Translations under genes and position numbers: made by a program
Shown: positions 55,431 to 64,000 of the stretch, in pieces
How positions within the stretch are numbered: position 1 is the stretch's first letter
How the letters are laid out: every line of letters begins with the position of its first letter
Source of the DNA: Rhodocollybia butyracea
Lineage: Eukaryota > Basidiomycota > Agaricomycetes > Agaricales > Omphalotaceae
Reading direction: 5' to 3'
Assembly (NCBI GenBank): GCA_015501585.1
Contig: JADNRY010000096.1
Coordinates: 146,834-210,833 of the forward strand
DNA: 64,000 bases
The notes under the pieces: generated by a model
What the model was told of the DNA's origin: nothing
Seen by the model: the letters and a program-made list of their open reading frames with translations, nothing else
The model's database searches: none

Positions 55431-56932
55431 CCACATATTTGGTCTTATTAGTCTACACTTTTGTTACATTGACCTTACTAAAAAGACCCAAAAACCTAGG
55501 CAAAACCCGGGCAGCTAGGTCATGACCTTGGGATTTAGGTCATGACCTGGGAATTAGGTCATGACCTAAAAAATTGGTCATGACCTAGGTCAGGTTGGTC
55601 TTTTCCTGGGTTGGTAGGTCATGGCCTGGGGTGAGATAGGATATGGCCTATGTGGGGCAGGGCATGGTCTAGGTGAGGGAGGGCATGGTCTAGGTGAGGG
55701 AGGGTATGGTCTAGGAGGAGGAGGGTATGGTCTAGGAGGGAAAGATATAGTCTAAGAGGTGTAGGGTGAGGGTGGAGGATGGTGAGATAGAGAAAAACAA
55801 GAATGAAATATCATAGAATAATGACTTGTTTACCACAAGCTATTGTCCTTAGGGAAAGAGTGTACATAGTTTGTGTGTTCAGTTTTGTCATTTCTTAATT
55901 AGGTAGTGAAAACAGCTTTGACCTCATCCACTGCAAAAGATTTGTTTTCAAATAAGTAATGAAATCAGCTTTGACCTCATCCACTGCAAATTTGTCACTT
56001 CTCAATTAGGCAATGAAAACAGCTTTGGCCTCATCCACTGCAAAAGTTTTGAAATTGCCTAATTAAGAAATAAAAGTCTTTTGAAATAAAATGGCCTAAT
56101 ATAGTAATTTATAAAAATTTCCAAATGTATCTAACTCTATTAAAAAAACATAAAACCGGTTAAGGTGTTTGAAAATTGCCTTATTTGGTAATAAAAACAG
56201 CTTTGACCTCATCCACTGCAAAAATTGAAAAATTTCCTAATTTAGTAATTTTTAAATCAGGTAGGTCATGACCTAGTTCACCCAGGTCATGGCCTAGGTT
56301 AGGTAGGTCATGACCTAGGTTAGGTAGGTCATGACCTAGGTCAGGTAGGTCATGACCTAGGTTAGGTAGGTCAGGTAGGTCATGACCTAGACCAGGTAGG
56401 TCATGACCTAAATCAGCTAGGTCAGGTAAGTCCCATGCTTCCCTGACCACCCAGAACAGGGCACTGTGACTTAGTTTAATCTTGTCATAATCTACAGATA
56501 TGTAAAAAATCCCAATATGTTTCTAAAAATTTCAAGTCATTATTCTATGATATTTCATTCTTGTTTATATTCTCTATCTCACCATTCTCCACTCTCACCC
56601 TACACCTCTTAGACTATATCTCCCCCTCCTAGACCATACCCTCCTCCTCCTAGACCATGCCCTCCCTCACCTAGACCATGCCCTGCCCCACCTAGGCCAT
56701 ATCCTATCTCACCCCAGGCCATGACCTACCAACCCCAGGAAAAGACCAACCTGACCTAGGTCATGACCAATTTTTTAGGTCATGACCTAATTCCCAGGTC
56801 ATGACCTAATTCCCAGGTCATGACCTAAATCCCAAGGTCATGACCTAGCTGCCCGGGTTTTGCCTAGGTTTTTGAGTCTTTTTAGTAAGGTCAATGTCAC
56901 AAAAGTGTAGACTAATAAGACCAAATATGTGG
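55431..56932. mobile_element. foldback element B (1.5 kb palindrome of palindromes)
   Basis: Arms of about 400 bp (55431-55840 and 56530-56932) are near-exact inverses, from CCACATATTTGGTCTTATTA to CACCATCCTCCAC/GAGATAGAGAA-type sequence. The arms themselves contain repeated AGGTCATGACCT, which is its own inverse. The centre holds four copies of CAGCTTTGACCTCATCCACT (55913-56220) and about eight units of GGTAGGTCATGACCTAGGTT (56255-56425). A TA beside TTTGGTC on both sides could be a target duplication, but the palindrome leaves this open. The frame at 56181-56450 repeating LGHDLPN arises from the 21-bp units. Confidence 0.85.
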
Positions 56933-57954
56933 GTGACTGAACTGAAGAGTGTGAGTTGTGACCGTGACCAAGAAAACCGAGCTGGATATATGCATACTAA
57001 GTATACGCATATAAGCTTCAAGTAAGGAGTAGCTAATCACCTAATGACCGGCGAGTTGGATATCTCAGAGTCAGCTCAATTTCATTCTCTAACTATAACA
57101 ACCCTCCTTAACTTGTATCAAGTATGAGTCAACTGGTATAAGTGAATAATGAAGCAGTGAGAAATGTGATGGATTACTAGCCTCCATACAGCCTGATTCA
57201 AACCAGGTATTACTATCTTCTCCCATTTCAGCAAATAGTCTTCATTGCCCTTATGCACCTACTCAGTCTTTGGTACTTATGCTCTGGTCACTCTGACAGA
57301 CTGGCATAGTTGATGCCTGGAAATCACTTTCGGAGTCATGGGTGTAAATCATCTAACACTTGAGGCAGCAAAGCACCCAGTCTTCCTGTGAAGTGACTGG
57401 TGTTTCGGAGCTAGCTAAGAGACAATGAATGCCTTGATGAATGCAAAGATCTTCCGAGTTCGGAGTCATATCCTATTTGATTGGAGAGAAATCAAGCTAC
57501 CTGTGCAAACTGGAGAAGTATTGAGAACTATGAGTGTGTCCCTGATCTAGCATCAGGAAATTCACAAAAGTATGAGGCTTTCCTAACAGCTCTACGGAGA
57601 TGGACATGTATGCCCCAGGTGCACTGCTCGTAGCCTACTTTGCCATTTGCTTTCTTGCATTAAATAATGTTGGGCCGCCGAATATTGACATTACTGTGCA
57701 TGACGACTCTGTAATTTCTAATTATTATCTTGTGTGCTATGTATCATGTGTCCAGCCGCGTTGAAGGCAACCCTTCAAAACTTATAACATCACTAGGCAT
57801 TGTACGCCTGTCACCTCCAGGCAAAGTCAGCGTATCACGGCGAAATAGAACTCAAAAGTACTGAGGTGACTGACGTTTAATGCATTGAGCACCAGTAACG
57901 TGAATCTCATGTGAGGTACCAAAGGTTCTGGTACTACATGCCTCCATCGGCATA
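56933..57954. other. no gene recognised
   Basis: Intergenic sequence without supported frame or clear repeat. Confidence 0.4.
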
Positions 57955-58165
57955 ACCTGCCCATTCAGACTATAACGTTTAATCCCATGGAAAGGTCAAC
58001 CAGTCACTCAGCAGCCAAGGTTGAAGTCCCAGTGGAGGGTAAGGTTCCAGGATCCTGGTGAAACTCGAGCGCTGCGAAAGCACATGCTGTGGCGTCTCAT
58101 GAGCACCACAGGCACGGCATGTATAGGAAGGAACTCAAGCCAATGACCGTATCAAAGCGGGATCA
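57955..58165 (-). pseudogene. possible non-LTR retrotransposon C-terminal fragment
   Basis: The minus strand reads SDPALIRSLA, a stop, then YTCRACGAHETPQHVLSQ. The spacing C-x2-C-x2-HET-x3-H resembles the zinc motif after the RNase H domain of fungal LINEs. The match is short. Confidence 0.3.
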
Positions 58166-58177
58166 GAAGACTTCCAA

Positions 58178-58830
58178 ATGGATGAACCGGCATGGCGGCT
58201 CAACATCAGGTGGGAAATAAATACCCAATCTGGCGGTTTTGGAAGAATCCAACACTCATTTGACACCTACAAGACCCTCCCTTCCCTTCGGTCAGAGTCG
58301 GGGATTAAACCACGAGTCAGCACATCAAAAACCATCGCTTCTCCCTCGAAAGATTCTGCCCAGGTGTCTCCTGAGGCTATTGAAGCTCCACTTCTTAACA
58401 AGCTACAAGCTTGTGTCAGCAAGATACCACCCAACTTTGAGAGCGCTAGACCTGGAGACAAGCTTGCAGGGCTTGCTGTTGGTGAACCTCCTGGAGGAAT
58501 TGTTGTGGAAGACAAGTCGGAATTATGGGAGATATGGGATCCAATACTGGATGGACTGTTATAACGATCATCCGAGGACCTTCAGAAGTTGGTAAAAGGT
58601 GGTGAGATGGGAGTGAACGCATTGTATCGAGTTTTTGCGTACCTTGTAAAAGAGGGGGTGGATGTAGGTCTTCTCGAAGGGAAGATAAAACGAGTTGTTA
58701 ACGCTATAAATGCAAAGTACGCTCTAAATTTCCATGAGTCCAACGAATCGGGTGCAGGCTGTCAGCCAAGTCCACGGGTCCTTCATCCAACTTGCCGTCA
58801 AATAAAGACACATCTCCAGTCGAAATTCTA
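58178..58830 (+). pseudogene. unrecognised reading frame with an internal stop
   Basis: Two frames in the same phase (58178-58564 and 58565-58831) are separated by one TAA at 58562-58564. The product would contain KPRVSTSKTIASPSKDSAQV, then ELWEIWDPILDGLL, and after the stop LVKGGEMGVNALYRVFAYLV and GLLEGKIKRVVNAI. No known domain was recognised. It may be joined with the following fragment in one degraded gene. Confidence 0.4.
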
Positions 58831-58901
58831 GCCCTTTCTCCACCTGTAATAGGTGTTGATGCTTTACCTGATGAAATATCAGTGAAAGAAACTTCATACC
58901 C

Positions 58902-59415
58902 TTGTTAACTTCGCCGCGTCCATGTCCTGGGATTTCTACCAAACTTCTGAAGGGCCAGAGCCCCCATTCCACCTATCCATTTACCTTGCATGACCAGTTT
59001 GGTGATCCTTGGGATTACAGTGTTCGTCGTGGAATTTTGGCACTCTTTTCACCCTCCTGTTGTGACCTTAAACAAGGCGAGAGAATGTGTGAAGGATGTA
59101 CTGCTCTCAATGACGATAAGAGACTGAAAGGTATTCTCATTAGAGCAAATGAAGGAAGGCAACAATTCGTGGGCTTTGTCTTGGAAAGCTGAATGATGCA
59201 CGGAAGCTAGTTCGGAAAGAAGGTGCAATCCAGCTCCAAAAACAGTATGATGCGATAGGAAATGGAAAGGTTGAACGAGTTGAAATACTTGTGAAGATTT
59301 GCTTGAGGCGGCGGATGGGAATTCATATGGAGGATGGGTGCTCGTAGTGCATGGGCCCTTTTCGCACACAAAGTTTTAGGCTTACCATCGTACAGCAAAA
59401 CCCGACGAGCTGAGA
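58902..59415 (+). pseudogene. fragment of a repetitive agaricomycete gene family
   Basis: Reads GQSPHSTYPFTLHDQFGDPW, then SPSCCDLKQGERMCEGCTAL with a Cys cluster, KGILIRANEG, then after a frame change KLNDARKLVRKEGAIQLQKQ, GNGKVERVEILVKICLRR and finally ALFAHKVLGLPSYSKTRR. The order matches a multi-copy family of unknown role that I recall from mushroom genomes and that behaves like a transposon gene. Frame changes near 59190 and 59340 show decay. Confidence 0.5.
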
Positions 59416-60419
59416 TTGTTCCACCTATAATTCCCTAAGAATGCAGGACAAGTTGCCAAAATTGTAGACACACTCCTCTTCCAGCCATTCTCCCCACAAG
59501 CCACCCAAAATATCCCTCCCAAAACCAGTGTCAAGCTCTGCAAAAAGCAAAGAAAATGGATACTCACCACAGGTCAGAGGAACAGATGTTTTTACTTATA
59601 TTCATACATACTTTGTATTGGCTCCCCTCAGAGTGTTCTCTTATCTCTGAGGTGAGCCTACTTACTTCCTTTATACTTACTTCTACTGATGAGGTCCATA
59701 GCTGTAGCTTACTGCGTACCCCATTAGCTCCTACAACCAAGCCATCTACATCTCTCGGTACTTCTTTGCAACGCCACAGCCAATTACACCTTCTTCATCT
59801 ATGAACCACTTCTTTGCAATCGACGCCATTACTGAACCACATGTTGTGCGTCACAAGTAGTGTATATATAGAACTTGACCTATACTAAATTTTGCTCTCA
59901 TCAATTTTTGATGATCTCTCACCTATCAAATTCGTTACCACACATGTCAACACTGTTCTATACTACCTAAGCAGCAGGCAACTCTCCCCACACACGCACT
60001 GAGGCAACCCGCTACAGACGCTGCTACAAACTATCATCTGGCAATTAATGTTCAACACACAACAGGACATGGGGAACAGATTTTTTTTTTCCTGCTTACT
60101 ATTGAGCATAGTACAAACATAGATAGTAAGACGATAGCTTTCACTTCGGTATGCTGCGTTCGTTCAAATTCATTGCTACAGTACAGTAAGCTGTGTAAAC
60201 ACCTATGTCACCTATGTTTATATGCTCCACAATCAACGGAAGTAATTAACAGGATTAAGGTACGCTTTTTCCAGGACAGAAACTCGGTAATAAATTGCCC
60301 TCGTAAGGAAACGGAGTCACTCTCACGCACCATGTGACCATATATTCTGACACGCACTTTGACAACAAATATGGACATGCACCAGCTGCGCGCACAAATC
60401 TATGTGCCCCTGTCCCGGG
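59416..60419. other. no gene recognised
   Basis: AT-rich, with a T11 run near 60081. No supported features. Confidence 0.4.
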
Positions 60420-60720
60420 GAACCTTTGATTGTGAGATACTTATCTGCAGGTGGACTAGTGAGACACGGTGAAGTAAGATCTTGGTCCAAGCAAGCACTC
60501 CAAAAGTGGCCAAATTTCAATCGAGCAGAAATGTCAACTGAAAAGTCACGTGTTTCTATACAAGGTATATCGACAGTCACCTGATATTTCCCACGAGCTT
60601 ATATGGCTTATCGAAAATCACGTGCTTCTATCAGTGTCCTTTTCTGCTCGGTAGAAATTTGTCCACTTTCGGAGTGAAGGACTGGGGTCTCGTCGGGTCC
60701 TACAGGAGGGTAAGTTTGAA
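60420..60720. repeat. imperfect inverted repeat
   Basis: Left words TCCAAAAGTGGCCAAATTTC and GAGCAGAAA.TG with AGTCACGTG.TTCTAT (60500-60560) match in inverse TTTCTGCTCGGTAGAAATTT and GTCCACTTTCGGA on the right (60640-60685). Direct TCACGTG.TTCTAT copies are also present. Confidence 0.45.
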
Positions 60721-61097
60721 GGTAGAAATTTCTAGATATAATGTAAGTACTTAGGTATATAAGCTCTCTCGAGGAGCGCACAGATAACGATATTCCCAAC
60801 CACTATGACCTAGTATCACAATAAATTCATGGCAGTGACATGATACAATACTGAATCTATTATTCGACCTTTTGGCATGCAACAAACCACCAGTTGTGAC
60901 TAGACCATCTGTTTGGGTCATTGCTCTCCTCTAGCCAAGTCTGTTGCAACTGCGGTGTAATCCCAGCTGCAGCATGATCCTGGCTGATGCCACTCTGCAC
61001 AAGGCCTCGAAGTGTGTTGTGCATGACATCAGAGAAATTTCGGAGGTCATGTGCCGTACCTACGTGAATTGGGGAAAGAATGAGAAGACAAAAACAG

Positions 61098-61985
61098 TCA
61101 GTAATTTATTTTCACCAGTATTTTTGTTTCACCTGCTCTCTCATGATCTGCAGCTAGTGTCAAGCACACGCACTTGGCTTGAATATTCTGGAATTTATCA
61201 GCTTCATCATGCAGATACTCTTCCAGGTGTTCTCCAATCAATGGATCCAGACCTTTCGCAATCAGCATCTCGATATGCACTTTGTGATAGAATGCCATTG
61301 CAGGACCTTGGAAGTCAAACCATTTGCCTGCATCCTCAATTAAAAGAGAACCAGATGGTTTCAATAGTGATGCTGCAAAAATGAGAACATTTCTGATCCT
61401 GTTGCGAGGAATCTAGAACCGATCATGATGATGTTTGACAGGTATATCTGAAGGTAGCCCACATGGTATAGTACCAGTCTCATGTGAATGACATCAAAAG
61501 TATCTTCCTGAATGCCTTGTGCCAGAGGGATTGGGTTTAATAGATCCAACATCTGATAATGGATATTACTCGGCAAGGGCCTGTGCGGTTCATAAATTAA
61601 AATCCAATGAAAGCTTTGCCACCATCCACCGACCGATCAGGCAGAGGCTTAATGTCTGCTGCAATTATGCAGGCTTGCGGATACATGGAGGCTGCTTGCA
61701 CTGCCCTGGATAAAATCAATAATACCAATCATACACTCAATGTTGAGTACGTACCATGCTCCGGACCCACATCTACAATGATACTTAGTCTAGAACGTAT
61801 ATCAAGTTCAGACACAGCATTACCCAAGGTCCAGAAATTTCAGTGGCTCCCCAATATCGACCAGTGCTAGTTTCCCTTCCAAAAAGTTGTTGATTCCATT
61901 GTGAAGTCTATCAAGACTACACTAAAGTCAGTTTTTAAAACTTGTTGTTTGTAAATGTTCTTATACCGATCCCATTCAGACATTT
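61098..61985 (-). pseudogene. class I SAM-dependent methyltransferase, decayed
   Basis: The start MSEWDRYKNIYKQQVLKTDF at 61985 is followed, after frame changes, by motif I-like IIVDVGPEHG, ASMYPQACIIAADIKPLPD, then LDLLNPIPLA and DTFDVIHMRLVLYHV (motif IV region). A tail follows from KPSGSLLIEDAGKWFDFQGP to GLDPLIGEHLEEYL and 61098. The order matches fungal UMTA/LaeA-like methyltransferases. Several joints lack good splice sites, and stops lie between blocks (about 61870 and 61400). The copy is probably dead. The substrate is unknown. Confidence 0.6.
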
Positions 61986-63084
61986 TCTCTTGCTCCTTGA
62001 GGAGATTAACTAGAAGCACAGTGTATAGGGCAGACGTAGCTTACTCTGAGGAAGTAGTATCCTGTGTTAACATTTGAATGAGGTCCAGTGTGAATTTCGG
62101 CCTCAGCCATAATATAGAGATGAGGATGAATAACTCAAGGGAGTCAAGATACACGGGGGTAGTTTGTGCAAGAAGTACTTTATAAATGAGCGACAGGTAC
62201 AGATGAACATGAGTCCAGCTTCCAACAGGGGCCTATGTGAATGCCCATCTGACCCAGGTCTGGTCACAGGTAAGATTTTATAAATTAATCTAGACCCACA
62301 CGTCCCTGTCAATCATATTATATTTAACAGCTGGGCGCCTGAGCCTTGAGGTTGCATATAATTATTGACTTGTTATACAGAGATTTTATAATTATTTATT
62401 GTTAGTAGTAATTGATATAATTGAATGCCTTCTCATGTGTATATGGTAGAGTGGTTCTGCCGCTGCCACCATCTGATTCTGGTGTTGATCGGGATATTAT
62501 TTCTCCGTTTTATTGAAAATTAGGTTTGGGCTTGGGCTAGGGTTTGGCGTCGCCGCAGGCAAAGGCCGGAGGTTGGGGCTTAAGTTTAGGCACCATCGAA
62601 GGCGGCTCGCGCGAAGCATGAAAGTTAGAGGTTAGGGGCTAGGTCTATTCTGCTAGTGTAAACGACAACGACTTCCCGGCTTGACCCCCCCTCCGGTTAC
62701 GGTGCGGATCCCTAGCAGGCCCGAATTTTACGCACCTGCGGGATTACAATAGAATTATTATTATGCTGTCTTGTTATAACAATAAATAATCATACAATGT
62801 AGTTACTTATGATAACAAGTAGATAATTATTAAATCTATGTCCTGAGCTCAAATGTTCAAGATTTGGACAGATATGCCACAAGTTTTATAAGACAATACT
62901 TTCGCTTTAAGGGCTCCAGAGACCCCCCTCCCCCTCCCCTCATAATATGGCCAAGCTGCCCAAGGCATACCCCTTGGTCCATCCTTAGCTGCAGGCTAGA
63001 ATTGACACATCAGATTTGGAGCACACTGGCACTATATGGTTGATGAATGATCTTCAACAGCATGAATCCAGTCAAAAGATCAGT
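61986..63084. other. no gene recognised
   Basis: Contains a GC-rich patch at 62525-62740 between AT-rich stretches. No supported gene. Confidence 0.4.
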
Positions 63085-63235
63085 GTTGCCGCGGGTCGGT
63101 TCGAGAACCTACTGCACCGGGTTCGAACCCGAACCGAACCTCAAGGTTCAGGTGCAGGTTCGGGAAGTCTGTGAACCTGGGTTCAAGGTGCACCGAGGCT
63201 CGAACCTCTGAACCGCATAGAATTTTTGAGTATGC
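63085..63235. repeat. GAACC-rich inverted and direct repeats
   Basis: GGTTCG, CGAACC and AGGTTCA words occur more than ten times, including the palindrome GGGTTCGAACCC. CAGTGTTGCCGCGGGTCGGT at 63080 may be a terminal repeat of a hAT-like MITE, but no partner was found. Confidence 0.45.
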
Positions 63236-63379
63236 TTTTAGCACTGTGCAGCTGGTATTTTCCTTGGGACAGTGTTTTTTTTCATGTCTTGTAATCTTTT
63301 TTCTTGTCATACTTGATCATCTATAATGCATATGAACTTGCAACAGGTTGGCACTCATAATATTGATTGAAAAGCTCCT

Positions 63380-63643
63380 TGGAAGTTGACTGGAGATCTG
63401 GTTGAGGCACACAAAGAAAGCTTCAGATATATCATAAAGCTATGCCAAACTCTATTAATATGGCCAGAGGACTTACTGGATGATGAAGAGGTGAGGGCAC
63501 AGTGGCCCTCAAAGGTAGAGTGGGAGGAGTTTTTATCAGATGGTTTTACACCAAGGCCCACATACTCATTTCCTTCATCCCCAGAGGGTTGTACTTATGC
63601 AATGGTTGCTGCCAGTGAGCAAACTTACAAGGCAGCTTATTAA
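63380..63643 (+). CDS. unrecognised gene fragment
   Basis: A frame reads KAPWKLTGDLVEAHKESFRY, then IWPEDLLDDEEVRAQWPSKV, EWEEFLSDGF and TPRPTYSFPSSPEG before TAA. The composition is protein-like and amphipathic, and the true start is not visible. It could be an exon of a larger gene cut by nearby repeats. No family was recognised. Confidence 0.35.
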   Translation, partial: WKLTGDLVEAHKESFRYIIKLCQTLLIWPEDLLDDEEVRAQWPSKVEWEEFLSDGFTPRPTYSFPSSPEGCTYAMVAASEQTYKAAY

Positions 63644-64000
63644 TATGATACATATCACACCCACATGCTGTGTCATTTCATGCAATTCCAGGGTACAGAG
63701 GTTGAAAAAGTTGAAAAATCACTAGCAACAGGTCACTTTCACCTGTGTCAAATTTATGTTGTGATTTGGTTTTTGAATTAAAAGTGACATATCACATGCA
63801 AAACATTCCAAAATAGGGTGGATTACAATACATTAAAATAGAATACAATTTATTTAATACCATCACAAAAATTTCTAATGGAGATCCGCAAAGTTAGAAA
63901 GTTAGGCGAAAAATAGCCTGAAATCCCCTCTCTAGAAATGCCAAGTTTTACTTATGTAAGAACTCGGAAAGCGCGCGCACCCTGGATGCTGAAGTGACTG
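63644..64000. other. no gene recognised
   Basis: AT-rich window end with no supported feature. Confidence 0.4.

Noticed and set aside
56181..56450. Open frame with repeated LGHDLPN units (-)
   Set aside because: It is produced by the 21-bp GGTAGGTCATGACCTAGGTT-type repeat in the centre of foldback B. It has no start context and no other protein-like features.
63100..63130. GGGTTCGAACCC as a tRNA T-arm
   Set aside because: No D arm or acceptor stem lies around it, and the words recur many times in a repeat.

Overview
This window looks like a piece of a transposon-rich genome from an agaricomycete (mushroom-forming basidiomycete) fungus. The genes have short introns with GT...AG borders. The recognisable repeat genes are types known from such fungi: a Tnp2-like transposase, a Harbinger transposase with a Myb/SANT partner, Ty3/gypsy and Ty1/copia fragments, a GMC oxidoreductase and an uncharacterised family I recall as DUF6698. 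No bacterial, phage, plasmid or CRISPR feature was seen. Most of the sequence is mobile DNA in various stages of decay, and several 'genes' carry stops or frameshifts.

Layout. 0.6-2.8 kb: a decayed Hook-family gene (+). 3.5-8.2 kb: a large Tnp2-like transposase gene (-), broken in an exon by a 340-bp palindromic foldback element. 8.5-12.3 kb: a series of inverted-repeat elements without genes. 12.6-20.4 kb: one unrecognised gene (-), split by a non-autonomous CACTA-type element and by a 4.7-kb PIF/Harbinger transposon that itself carries a 1.9-kb palindromic element. 20.6-24.3 kb: a gypsy fragment (-), with a tRNA-bearing insertion and a hairpin, fused to a copia fragment and its LTR (+). 24.4-28.8 kb: a second copy of the palindromic element, holding a solo LTR with a clean target duplication and another inverted-repeat element. 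30.3-32.8 kb: two unrecognised genes. 34.8-35.7 kb: a higher-order minisatellite. 36.2-37.2 kb: a DUF6698-like gene. 38.1-47 kb: further foldback copies, a mariner-type MITE and a truncated four-exon gene. 48.4-53.1 kb: the best-preserved cellular genes, a divergent pair of predicted secreted enzymes (GMC oxidoreductase and alpha/beta hydrolase). 55.4-56.9 kb: a second kind of palindromic element, made of smaller palindromes. 58-64 kb: decayed gene fragments, including a fungal SAM methyltransferase.

The main pattern is the density of long DNA palindromes from several unrelated families (340 bp to over 4 kb), often inserted in exons and often nested. In four cases, removing an insertion with one target copy rejoins the surrounding reading frame exactly, which fixes the insertion boundaries. 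I did not find a clearly new enzymatic or defence system. The palindromic elements and the gene they interrupt are the best candidates for something undescribed. Family names come from motifs recognised by eye, not from searches.
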